The notes below the pieces were generated by a model that saw nothing but the letters and a program-made list of their open reading frames with translations, made no database searches and was not told the origin of the DNA. Of a stretch of 41,782 nt of DNA, positions 1 through 8,174 are shown piece by piece. The position numbers and the translations under genes were made by a program. Within the stretch, counting starts at the first letter, position 1. Each line of letters starts with the position of its first letter. Source of the stretch: Planctomycetota bacterium (lineage in GTDB: Bacteria; Planctomycetota; Planctomycetia; Planctomycetales; Planctomycetaceae); contig JAJRVU010000114.1 of assembly GCA_024277145.1 (NCBI GenBank), positions 1-41,782 on the forward strand. Direction: 5' to 3'.

Positions 1-170
1 CCCTGAAATCAAAGATTAAAAGAGATTTGTCAGGGACGACTATCTACACTGGACGAATTGGCTGACATGAATAGCACGCTTCCCTTCAATTCAGAATTGA
101 TTATTGATCAAGCCAAATGAACAAACGGAACAAATGACTCTCATTGATATAATAAATAAACTACAGGCCC

Positions 171-3100
171 TCAATTTGACAATGCCGACCATTCATCATA
201 GGTGAGAACTTTGAGTTCTCCCCCTTTTGTCAGTCTCATGCCGAGGGTCCGCTCGATCATTTGTTTGACTTTGGTAGCTGTCCCTTCAATTGGAGGATTC
301 ACAGTTCTGACCTGAACCTCCATACTTCCGCTGTAATGATGACCATAGTTTGAGATCAGGAGCATTTTACCATCAGGACTTAAATCCACATCTCTCAAAT
401 AGGTCCCTTCCATAATTAGCCGGGACGCAGGAAGCATACTATCGAGATTCCAGAATTGCGATCCTTTACCTGGCCCTGATACAAGAATTTGGTTTCCATC
501 GGGATGAAATTCCACTCTCCAAATTCCATACTGTGAATCAAAGTTATAAATGGGCTTTTTAACAGGTTTTCCATCTGGAACCGACCAGAAATAGACCGTA
601 CCATCTTTACAACCTGTTGCAATATAGCTTCCATCCGGGTAAAATGCTGCACATCCAACATTTTGAGAATGTCTGATCGGTTCCGAAATTGCAGTCCGTT
701 TTTTTAAATCCCATATTTGTGCAAAACCTTTACTATTTGTTGAAAATAGATATTTTTCGTCTGGAGAAATAGCTATGGAAAGAATATACCCTTCCATAGT
801 TAATGTCTCTTTGTCTTCAGAAGCCGTTTTAATGTTCCAAAACCGAATTTTTCCATCACTACAACCGGTGACCAGAGTTTGATCATGATTAATAAATCTG
901 GCGGTACTGATTCCACCAGGGTGTGTGAACTTACCAATCAGTTGGCCGTCACGAATACGGCGTAGCACAACAGATTGATTCGACACACGAGCATAAGTAT
1001 TTCCATCTGACGAGACATTCTTATCCGGTCTGGAACCGTATTCTTCATACGGTCCGGCGATTTTTTGTAAAGTTGATGTATCCCAGAACCTGATGTTAAA
1101 ATTTGGTTTTGATGGATCCAGTTTTTGATAGTTTTTTTTATTGTCATCAGTCATGAAGCTTTTTCCATCTCGAAGAAACTTGATTTCTGTATTCCCTTGA
1201 TGAAAAACAACTTTCCCCCAGGGTTTCTCCTCAGAGATTCTCCAGACTTTTACAAGATGATCATTCCCTCCAGTCACAAATATTTTGCCATCCTGACTGA
1301 GATCAATTGTATTAATAGAATTGTCATGCCGGATAAATTGTCCTATTCGGGAAGAATAATCCAAGTTAAATACTCTTGCAATTCTATCTCCTCCAGCAGT
1401 AACAAATAGACTGGATTTTTGATTGATTGCTGTATCTATGACTGCTGCCAGATGTTTTATTGAAATTTCTCTTCCATTTGGATTATCCCAGCTTTTTAAA
1501 TGGGCTAATGAAGACCCTTGTTTAAGGTATGCCAGATTTTTGCCATCTTCCGTAAAACCGTGAACTTTAGTCTTATTAAAATGTTTTGGATAACTCACTT
1601 CCTGATAATTGGAAAGATTCCATATTCTAACCGCTCGATAGGAATGGTATGCAAACCTCTTTGCCATAATATGCTTGTCATCAGGTGTGAAAGCGAGTTG
1701 ATGAAGGTTTGGTTGAAAATTCTCTACCTTATCTTGCTGACCAGGATCCAAACGATGAAATTTCATGGATCGGCCGATCTGTTCCCATGTTTTAGTATTC
1801 CATAAGCGAACGTTTCCATCAAAACACCCTGTTGCAAGAAGAGTTCCATCATGATTAAAAGCTATGCCAGCAACCCCATTGGGGTGTAATACTGGCTCGT
1901 GAATTTCATCACCAGTATCAGGATCAAAGATTTTTAACATGTTGTCTCGGCTAGCAGAGACAGCAATCTTTCCATCGGGCGAGAAGGCAACTTTGGTCAC
2001 TGAGTTAGTATGAGAAATAGATTCAGTTATGCTTTCGCCCGTTTCCAGATTCCAGAAATAAACTTCTCCTTTACCTTCATTTGCATTCGTTCCCGTAATC
2101 AGCAGTTTCCCGTCAGGACTGATTGCAACACAGTTCACGTTTTCGTCATGGGGAATCATTAACCTTAGTTGATGCGACAAGGGCAACCAGCTACTGATAT
2201 AACTGCGAATAGTCTGATCCAGTCCCGTCATTTCCGGTGATATATTTTCAAGGCTATTGGCCAGCCAAAGTAAACCCTCATTCAGGTTATCCGAATCAAA
2301 CAGATTTCGGCCTCTTTCGAATTCATTGGTTGCCAAGTCATGTTCCACGGTGAGAAGCTCATCCTCTTTCTCAACAAATTCTTCAGATTGTTTGACATAT
2401 TGAATCTTCACACGAGCATAATCAACCGATGCAAAAATCAGCAGCATAAAAAAGAATGCAGCCAAAGTCACCCAAAGTTTTGCCAATGTCCTGTTTTTTT
2501 GATACCACCGCTTATACTTTTCAACATAGCTTAACGGACGAGCGACTGTTTCAATTCCAGAAAGCCAACGAGAAAGGTCTTCCGCCATCTCGTCACAGTC
2601 TGCATATCGTTTTCCGGAATCCTTTTCCATCGCACGCCGGCAGATGGCAGAAAGATCACGTGGAACCTCTTTATTAATGCTGATCGCTTCGGGGGATTCT
2701 CCATCCGTACCAACCTGGGCAATGATCGAATGGGGTGGCCCCGTATAAGGTCTTTCCCCTGTCAACAATTCAAAAAGAATCACTCCAAGGCTATATTGAT
2801 CGCTGGCAGGACCTACTTGATTAATTTCTCCTCGCGCCTGTTCGGGGGACATGTAAGCAGGGGTTCCCAGAATATTTCCTTCACCCGTCATCTGGGAATC
2901 TTCATCGGTCAATTTCGCTAAACCGAAATCCATGATCTGCGGACGATTTTTTTCACCAATCATGATGTTGTCCGGTTTGATATCCCGATGAATGACTCCT
3001 TCCTTGTGGGCATAGGAAAGGGCATCTGCAAGAGACCTAACCAGGAATGCGGCTTCCTTGAAATCAGGAGGGTTGGATTTGATTTTTTGAGAGAGAGTTT

Positions 3101-3590
3101 TTCCTTTGACATATTCTGATGCAATGAACGGTCGTCCGTTTTCTTCGCCACTTTCATAAACAGCCACGATATTCGGATGCTTTAAATTCGCAGCAGCATG
3201 CGCCTCAATTAAAAATCGTTTGGTTTTAGATTGATCATCACTTCCAAATCGAGGAATCTTGAGAGCAACCGTTCTTCCCAGAACAGGGTCGTAGGCCTTA
3301 TAAACAAGACCGAATGCTCCACCGCCGAGGGCTTCTTTCATTTCAAATCGTCCCAGGTGACGGATATCACTTTTGGGGAGTGGCCTATTCACAGTCTCAT
3401 CAGCATCAGTTCCATCCTGAGTCTGGAGGACATCCATTCGCTGGTCCATTGATTGGCCACTTGAAAAAGCAATATTCTCAACCGTCCATTTATGTTTGCA
3501 GGATGGACATCGTACTTTTTTCCCAATATGTTTTTCAGTAACATTGAATTTTTTTTGGCATGCAGGACATTCTGTTTTTAGTTTTGGCAT
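171..3590 (-). CDS. Ser/Thr protein kinase with zinc ribbon and WD40 repeats
   Basis: Predicted membrane-anchored eukaryotic-like Ser/Thr kinase of 1139 aa. Residues 1-35 form an MJ0042-type zinc ribbon (C8xxC11, C28xxC31). The kinase domain spans about 80-345, with a Gly-rich loop at 88-95, Lys111 in VALK, the HRDIKPDN catalytic loop at 201-208, DFG at 221-223 and an APE-like SPE. One transmembrane segment lies near 370-390. From about 480 to the end there are many repeats of the 'SPDGK...TG..D..V..W' type, typical of WD40 propellers. The topology implies a cytoplasmic kinase with an extracytoplasmic propeller that may sense a ligand or protein partner; this is inference. It lies 42 bp downstream of a second kinase on the same strand, so the two are probably co-transcribed. 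The substrate is unknown. The ATG start is supported because it begins right at the zinc ribbon. Confidence 0.93.
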   Translation of the reverse strand: MPKLKTECPACQKKFNVTEKHIGKKVRCPSCKHKWTVENIAFSSGQSMDQRMDVLQTQDGTDADETVNRPLPKSDIRHLGRFEMKEALGGGAFGLVYKAYDPVLGRTVALKIPRFGSDDQSKTKRFLIEAHAAANLKHPNIVAVYESGEENGRPFIASEYVKGKTLSQKIKSNPPDFKEAAFLVRSLADALSYAHKEGVIHRDIKPDNIMIGEKNRPQIMDFGLAKLTDEDSQMTGEGNILGTPAYMSPEQARGEINQVGPASDQYSLGVILFELLTGERPYTGPPHSIIAQVGTDGESPEAISINKEVPRDLSAICRRAMEKDSGKRYADCDEMAEDLSRWLSGIETVARPLSYVEKYKRWYQKNRTLAKLWVTLAAFFFMLLIFASVDYARVKIQYVKQSEEFVEKEDELLTVEHDLATNEFERGRNLFDSDNLNEGLLWLANSLENISPEMTGLDQTIRSYISSWLPLSHQLRLMIPHDENVNCVAISPDGKLLITGTNANEGKGEVYFWNLETGESITESISHTNSVTKVAFSPDGKIAVSASRDNMLKIFDPDTGDEIHEPVLHPNGVAGIAFNHDGTLLATGCFDGNVRLWNTKTWEQIGRSMKFHRLDPGQQDKVENFQPNLHQLAFTPDDKHIMAKRFAYHSYRAVRIWNLSNYQEVSYPKHFNKTKVHGFTEDGKNLAYLKQGSSLAHLKSWDNPNGREISIKHLAAVIDTAINQKSSLFVTAGGDRIARVFNLDYSSRIGQFIRHDNSINTIDLSQDGKIFVTGGNDHLVKVWRISEEKPWGKVVFHQGNTEIKFLRDGKSFMTDDNKKNYQKLDPSKPNFNIRFWDTSTLQKIAGPYEEYGSRPDKNVSSDGNTYARVSNQSVVLRRIRDGQLIGKFTHPGGISTARFINHDQTLVTGCSDGKIRFWNIKTASEDKETLTMEGYILSIAISPDEKYLFSTNSKGFAQIWDLKKRTAISEPIRHSQNVGCAAFYPDGSYIATGCKDGTVYFWSVPDGKPVKKPIYNFDSQYGIWRVEFHPDGNQILVSGPGKGSQFWNLDSMLPASRLIMEGTYLRDVDLSPDGKMLLISNYGHHYSGSMEVQVRTVNPPIEGTATKVKQMIERTLGMRLTKGGELKVLTYDEWSALSN

Positions 3591-3632
3591 AGCAGGTCAA
3601 TTCAATTATCAAATAAATAATAATTCTTTTAT

Positions 3633-4562
3633 TCATTTCCGATATCTGGTGAATGGAAGAAGAGCCCGGTGCATCTCTTTAGCCGTCTGGAATCTTCTTT
3701 GAGGTTCTTTTTCAAGTGCTTTATGAACAATCTCTACCAAGTCATCAGGAAGAGTCAAAATTCTTTCATCAAGAGGAATGATATCTTCTTGAAGAAATGT
3801 CTGGATTCCTGTATCTGTTGTTTGATCATACGGCTTTTTTTCTGAGAGATAGTTATAAAGGGTTGCCCCTGCAGCATAAATATCTGCAGAAGGTTCGACA
3901 TCCCTGGAATTCAGAATTTGTTCAGGAGGCATATAAAATAGAGTGCCTCTTATTTTACCATCTTCAGTAATCCCACTGAATCCTGCAATGGAATAATTTT
4001 TAGCCAGACCAAAATCAGAAATTTTAACTTCTGGTTTTTTATTCTGAATCGTCAGCAGAATATTCGAAGGTTTAATGTCTCGATGAACCAGTGAATGTTG
4101 ATGTATATAGCTGAGACCATCCAAAACCTGACAAATGATTCCACATGCAAGTCGAATTTTCTTTTCAGGATCCCGCTTTTTTATCAGTTCAGTAAAAGAG
4201 ATTTCTTTCACATATTCCATGGAAAGATAAAGCTGACCATCGTGTTGTCCAAAATCATAAAATTGAACGATCCTGCGATGCTTTAACTGGCTGACAACGC
4301 TTGCCTCTCGAACAAACAGGCGTGTCAGGTCATTATTATTCTCTGTCTCTGGAAAAATGATCTTCAACGCAACTGTTTTATTGGAAGACTCTTTCACCGC
4401 CAGGTAAACCGTTCCCATGCCTCCCTGACCCAGAACCTTCTTAATCTGGTAGCCTGGAATTTCTACCGGAATATTATTGGAATCTGGTACAGGGTTCAGT
4501 TCCTCTTCCGAACCGATGTGGGTTGATTCGTCGTACTTATTTTTTTTGGGTAATTCTGTAAT
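3633..4562 (-). CDS. Small cytoplasmic Ser/Thr protein kinase, non-canonical start
   Basis: Eukaryotic-like Ser/Thr kinase consisting of little more than the catalytic domain. Visible motifs are the GQGGMGTVY glycine loop, VALKI with the ATP-binding Lys, HRDIKPSN, DFGLAK, and a MPPE motif in place of APE. It has no transmembrane segment or sensor domain. The first ATG in frame (4418) lies inside the glycine loop, so it cannot be the true start. The frame is open upstream to a TAA at 4599-4601 but holds no ATG, GTG or TTG. The best candidate is an ATT at 4560-4562, preceded by AAGAGG (4572-4577) with a 9-nt spacer, giving 309 aa. It lies 42 bp upstream of the zinc-ribbon/WD40 kinase, suggesting a two-kinase transcript in which one may act on the other (inference). 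Confidence 0.85.
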   Translation of the reverse strand: MTELPKKNKYDESTHIGSEEELNPVPDSNNIPVEIPGYQIKKVLGQGGMGTVYLAVKESSNKTVALKIIFPETENNNDLTRLFVREASVVSQLKHRRIVQFYDFGQHDGQLYLSMEYVKEISFTELIKKRDPEKKIRLACGIICQVLDGLSYIHQHSLVHRDIKPSNILLTIQNKKPEVKISDFGLAKNYSIAGFSGITEDGKIRGTLFYMPPEQILNSRDVEPSADIYAAGATLYNYLSEKKPYDQTTDTGIQTFLQEDIIPLDERILTLPDDLVEIVHKALEKEPQRRFQTAKEMHRALLPFTRYRK

Positions 4563-4598
4563 GAAAATTCGCCTCTTTCTACCTGTGAAGCAATTTGA

Positions 4599-5093
4599 TT
4601 AATTTTCAAGGAAATGATATGAAAATACTATAACAAGTTGAGCCCTGCATTAAACTGTAAAAGTTCCATCCTAATAAATAATGATCCATTGAGACAATTC
4701 TCGAAAATTAGTTTCTTTTAGGTAATACACTTACAGGAGATAATCTTTGCCAAGAATTACCGAAAACAGAAAAAGTCAATCAGGCGATCAGCTCTGTTTA
4801 TGTAGTATCACAGGTCAATCCAAGTTGATTAGTTTTCAATCGGAAATACTTTGGCACAGCGGACCACTGCTTTTCATTGCGAGAATATACAAGATAAAAT
4901 CGGCAGCAATGGGGGATGCCCCCTCTAGTCACCCGCACCTCGAACACTAAAATACAATTAAACTCCACGGTACGGCCGTGCCCTGGTGAATAACAGAGGT
5001 AACTTGAATCAAGAGTCAGGGTACATTACAATTTGGCCCCATTGCACTGACCTTAGTTATTCCCAATTACAACTTGCATAAGGAAACTTCACG
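4599..5093. other. Intergenic region between divergent kinase and DUF3500 genes
   Basis: About 495 bp with no convincing gene. A 67-codon TTG-started frame at 4747-4950 has no recognisable features. A G5/C5 hairpin (GGGGG-atg-CCCCC) sits near 4910-4923. A short CACGG-tacgg-CCGTG inverted repeat lies at 4966-4980, about 110 bp ahead of the DUF3500 start. The region must carry the divergent promoters, but none is clear enough to place. Confidence 0.5.
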
Positions 5094-6155
5094 ATGTTTT
5101 GGATGCAACGTCATCTCTGTCATATTTTCATTTTCTCACTGCTGATCACAAATGCATACACTGCACATGCTCACAATCCTGTTGATAAAATGACAGTGGC
5201 TGCGGACCGTTTTCTTGACGCTCTTAACGAGAAGCAGCGAAAGCTGGCTGTACGTGATGTTTCGGACAAGGAACGAAAAAACTGGCATTATTTGCCTGAC
5301 AAGTATATCAAACCCGATGGCACCCGTTATGGATTAACTCTGAAAAAAATGAGTGCAGAGCAACGCTTACTTGCCCACGCTCTATTAAAATCTGGCCTGA
5401 GTCACAAGGGATATCTAAAGGCCAAGACGATTGTTAGCCTCGAAAAAGTGCTTCACGATCTGGAAAATCAGAATCCCATTCGCGATCCAAAATTATATTA
5501 CGTAACTGTCTTTGGAAAGCCTGGAGACAAGGATGCCTGGGGCTGGCGATTTGAAGGGCATCATCTCTCGGTTAATTTTACGATTGTCGATGGGCATCTG
5601 ATTTCGGTGACACCTTCATTCTTTGGTTCTAATCCGGCCATTGTCAAGAAAGGCCCTCGTAAGGGCTTATGGGTACTTCGCGAGGAAGAACAACTCGCCC
5701 GCAAACTTGTTAAATCACTTTCCGACGAGCAAAAGAAAAAGGCACTATTCAGAGACATTGCCCCGGATGATATTGTCACTAGTGAAAACCGAAAAGTAAA
5801 CAAAGGCCTGTTCACCCCAGCCAAGGGTATCTCCTGCAGTGACCTCAATAAGAAACAACGGGAATTTTTATTACAATTGATTAAGGCGTATGCTGAAAGA
5901 TTTCGACCAGAGATCGTCAACCAGATCAACGAACGGACGAAATTATTCGATCTCAAGGACGTGTACTTTGCCTGGGCTGGTGGAATGCAGAAAGGCCAAG
6001 CACACTATTACCGGGTGCAAACACCACAGTTTCTCTTTGAATACGATAATACGCAAAACGACGCAAATCATGTGCACGCGGTGTGGCGCGACTTCGACGG
6101 CGACTTTGGAACCGATCTGTTAAGCAAGCACTATGATGAGCACCATGCCAAGTAG
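5094..6155 (+). CDS. Secreted DUF3500 family protein
   Basis: 353-aa protein matching the DUF3500 family from memory of its signatures: 'YGLTLKKMSAEQR', 'ALLKSGLSHKGYLKA', 'YYVTVFGKPG...WGWRFEGHHLSVNF' and, near the C-terminus, 'HVHAVWRDFDGDFG'. Residues 1 to about 26 form a signal peptide with a hydrophobic core followed by an Ala-His-Ala region, so the protein is probably exported. Biochemical function of the family is not established; the conserved His residues (EGHH; DEHH at the C-terminus) could bind metal, which is inference. The start is supported by AAGGAA at 5080-5085, 8 nt before the ATG. It stands alone, followed by a long imperfect hairpin. Confidence 0.88.
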   Translation: MFWMQRHLCHIFIFSLLITNAYTAHAHNPVDKMTVAADRFLDALNEKQRKLAVRDVSDKERKNWHYLPDKYIKPDGTRYGLTLKKMSAEQRLLAHALLKSGLSHKGYLKAKTIVSLEKVLHDLENQNPIRDPKLYYVTVFGKPGDKDAWGWRFEGHHLSVNFTIVDGHLISVTPSFFGSNPAIVKKGPRKGLWVLREEEQLARKLVKSLSDEQKKKALFRDIAPDDIVTSENRKVNKGLFTPAKGISCSDLNKKQREFLLQLIKAYAERFRPEIVNQINERTKLFDLKDVYFAWAGGMQKGQAHYYRVQTPQFLFEYDNTQNDANHVHAVWRDFDGDFGTDLLSKHYDEHHAK

Positions 6156-6207
6156 AACAAATCCCACTCTATCATTGATAATAACTCACTAATTTCGAAC
6201 AGCGGTT

Positions 6208-6261
6208 GGATGCATAAGTTCACACAAGTAGTCGATCTTATAAGAGAGACTGCTTGCATCC
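6208..6261 (+). terminator. Long imperfect hairpin after the DUF3500 gene
   Basis: Two-tier inverted repeat. GGATGCA (6208-6214) pairs with TGCATCC (6255-6261), and AGTAGTC (6227-6233) pairs with GACTGCT (6248-6254) with one G-U. There is a 12-nt bulge on the left side. It is followed on the plus strand by CTGGTTTGTTATT, a weak U-rich tail. It may terminate the DUF3500 transcript or be part of the neighbouring RAYT/REP cluster. Confidence 0.4.
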
Positions 6262-6338
6262 TGGTTTGTTATTATTTGTGTTGAGTCTGGAGCATCAGGA
6301 GGGCAGCTTGTTTGGCCAATTCTTCTTCTGAACCAACA

Positions 6339-6366
6339 CGTAGGGGCAGACCTTCGTGTCTGCCCG
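6339..6366 (+). repeat. REP palindrome, left copy of an inverted pair
   Basis: 28-bp palindromic unit beginning CGTAGGGGCAGAC and ending GTCTGCCCG. GGGCAGAC pairs with GTCTGCCC around a short loop. The GTAGGGGC head is characteristic of RAYT-associated REP elements. It is the mirror partner of the unit at 6413-6440. Confidence 0.85.
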
Positions 6367-6412
6367 ATTCCACGATTGTTTTCGCAGTCGAATTCGGTGG
6401 TTCATTCATTTC

Positions 6413-6440
6413 CGGGCGGACACATCGGTCCACCCCTACG
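6413..6440 (-). repeat. REP palindrome, right copy of an inverted pair
   Basis: 28-bp unit in inverse orientation to 6339-6366, sharing the CGTAGGGG head (read on the minus strand), a GTGTC core and CCGCCCG end. A 46-bp spacer separates the two units, so together they form a BIME-like inverted pair inside the 3' part of the RAYT frame. Confidence 0.83.
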
Positions 6441-6763
6441 GCATTACACAGTCCTGTATTCGTAATTATAAAATGAATATGATTAGGCATAATAATAACA
6501 CTGTCACAATGAATTACAGAAAACCTGTTTTCCAATTCTGAATACCAATGTTGAACCATCTTACCCGCATTATTCATCGCCATTTTTCCCTGCAGGATAT
6601 TTCCGAATAAACAAGCTTGATTCTGTGTACATACAGTAACAAAACAGGAACCTGTCTGCGAATAATCGTATCCTTTCAAGCGAATGGACCGCCGGTTTTG
6701 TTTTCTTGAATTATAATTCATCATTTCCATTCCTATACATCTTCAACCTGCATCGGAAAATCA

Positions 6764-7897
6764 TCAATTCCTACCATACTTCAAAAAATCAATATTCCAT
6801 TTTGTTTTCCCATCACAAGCCAATTGAGAAAGTATTTCCCCTAAGACAGATGCAAATTTGAAACCATGACCAGATAATCCCGCTGCAAATACAACCTGAG
6901 AACAATCAGGATGTTTATCGATGATGAAATTTCCATCAGGTGAAAGTGTATACATGCAAACGTTATGATTCGTCTGTTTCAGTTTCACTTCTGGCATGTG
7001 AACCGATAAAAATTGTTCAATTCGTTTTTGATCATTAAGGTCAACAGAACGATCTAGTTCCAACGGATTACTGACCGTTTCACCGCCTGTATGTTCTGCA
7101 ATTTTAACTCCTCGCGCATCACGCATCGGAAACCCATAAAAACAACCTTCTTCAGTTTCATAGAAGAATGCAGACCCGCCCTGTTTTTCATGGTAAGATG
7201 AATCCTTATCACAGGCATACCAGTGCAGATGTTTTCTAACTACTCGCAATTTCAGATCAAGCCCGGAAAGTAAGTCACCCGCCCAGGCACCCGACGTGAT
7301 GATCAGACGATCCGTCAGATAAGTTTGTTGATCAGTTGTGACGGTCACTAAACCAGCGTCGTCAACACTCCAACTTTGCACTTCTTCACCAGTACGGATT
7401 TCTGCACCCAGTTTTTCCGCATGAGCTAAATATGCCAGGATGCATTCTTCAACAAGAAGGTAACCCGCTTTCGGCTCAAACAGAGCTTCATTTCCTTCTG
7501 GAAGACGGTAACCCGGAAATCGTTTTTCCAATTCTTTTCGGGAAATGGAATCGACAACAAGCTGATGTTGGCTAGCTGCATTTCGAACACCGTTAGTCAA
7601 CATGCCATTGGTCGGCCCTACTTCAAGAAGCCCCACTTGAAAAAATAATTGACTGGCCTTCATTGCTTCCAGTTCATGCCAAAGTTCATAAGCCCGAATT
7701 AACAACGGAACATAGTCAGGATGCTCAAAATAGGCCTGCCGAATAATTCGTGTTTCTCCGTACGAACTTCCACGGTCATGCCCGCCGGGAAACCGATCCA
7801 ATCCAAGCACATTATCTAATCGTTTGGAAAGGTGATACAAAGTTGCACTTCCAATTCCGCCCGTTCCAAGAACAATTGCATCATATTTTATTGTCAT
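6764..7897 (-). CDS. FAD-dependent sarcosine / N-methyltryptophan oxidase-like protein
   Basis: 377-aa member of the DAO/MSOX flavoenzyme family, which oxidises N-methyl amino acids to the free amine with formaldehyde and H2O2. The N-terminal Rossmann motif is VLGTGGIGSATLYHL. It is followed by SSYGETRIIRQAY, typical of monomeric sarcosine oxidase and SolA. The C-terminal block holds Cys314 in CMYTLSPDGNFIID, the position of covalent FAD attachment in MSOX, then GLSGHGFKFAS. The length is normal for monomeric sarcosine oxidase. No signal peptide, so probably cytoplasmic. The start is supported by AAAGGAA six to seven nt before the ATG. The exact substrate cannot be told from sequence. Divergent from the ceramidase-like gene across a 277-bp AT-rich spacer. 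Confidence 0.88.
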   Translation of the reverse strand: MTIKYDAIVLGTGGIGSATLYHLSKRLDNVLGLDRFPGGHDRGSSYGETRIIRQAYFEHPDYVPLLIRAYELWHELEAMKASQLFFQVGLLEVGPTNGMLTNGVRNAASQHQLVVDSISRKELEKRFPGYRLPEGNEALFEPKAGYLLVEECILAYLAHAEKLGAEIRTGEEVQSWSVDDAGLVTVTTDQQTYLTDRLIITSGAWAGDLLSGLDLKLRVVRKHLHWYACDKDSSYHEKQGGSAFFYETEEGCFYGFPMRDARGVKIAEHTGGETVSNPLELDRSVDLNDQKRIEQFLSVHMPEVKLKQTNHNVCMYTLSPDGNFIIDKHPDCSQVVFAAGLSGHGFKFASVLGEILSQLACDGKTKWNIDFLKYGRN

Positions 7898-8174
7898 GAT
7901 TTCCTTTATTATTTGACCTGTTTAATATAGTGCGATGTTCTGAATTCAAATGCAATAAAATATTCAAGAAATGATTCAATACTACTCAAACATTCAAAAT
8001 ATTCTCACCTGATCTAAATGATTTCTTTGTTACCCCTTTTTCTTCCTCTGTTATCTGGTTTAGAATAATTATTAATGACCACCATCTGATAAGATTAAGT
8101 CATTCTCATAAATAATTGTGCGAACAAAAAAACGAAAAGACATCTCATAAAACATTCACGAGAAAGTCTATTCC

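Larger units (their letters stand above)
6272..6730 (-). pseudogene. Truncated REP-associated tyrosine transposase (RAYT)
   Basis: The N-terminal ~90 residues match the REP-associated Y1 transposase (TnpA_REP) pattern: RRSIRLKGYDYS, a CFVTVCTQN strand, LFG, and the HUH-type metal motif in PNHIHFII. The remainder does not look like the family. The part that should hold the catalytic Tyr and the 'FK...' helix is replaced by translation through an inverted pair of REP palindromes (6339-6440), producing VDRCVRPE and GRHEGLPLRVG. The gene is therefore a 3'-truncated relic, unlikely to be active. AGGA six nt before the ATG at 6724 suggests the original start was codon 3 rather than 6730. A full-length copy elsewhere in the genome may mobilise the REPs. 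Confidence 0.8.

Noticed and set aside
1-170. Possible end of a plus-strand gene at the left edge (frame open from base 3 to the TGA near 63)
   Set aside because: Only twenty codons are visible with no recognisable motif.
4747-4950. 67-codon plus-strand frame in the kinase/DUF3500 spacer
   Set aside because: TTG start, no ribosome-binding site, no recognisable protein pattern.
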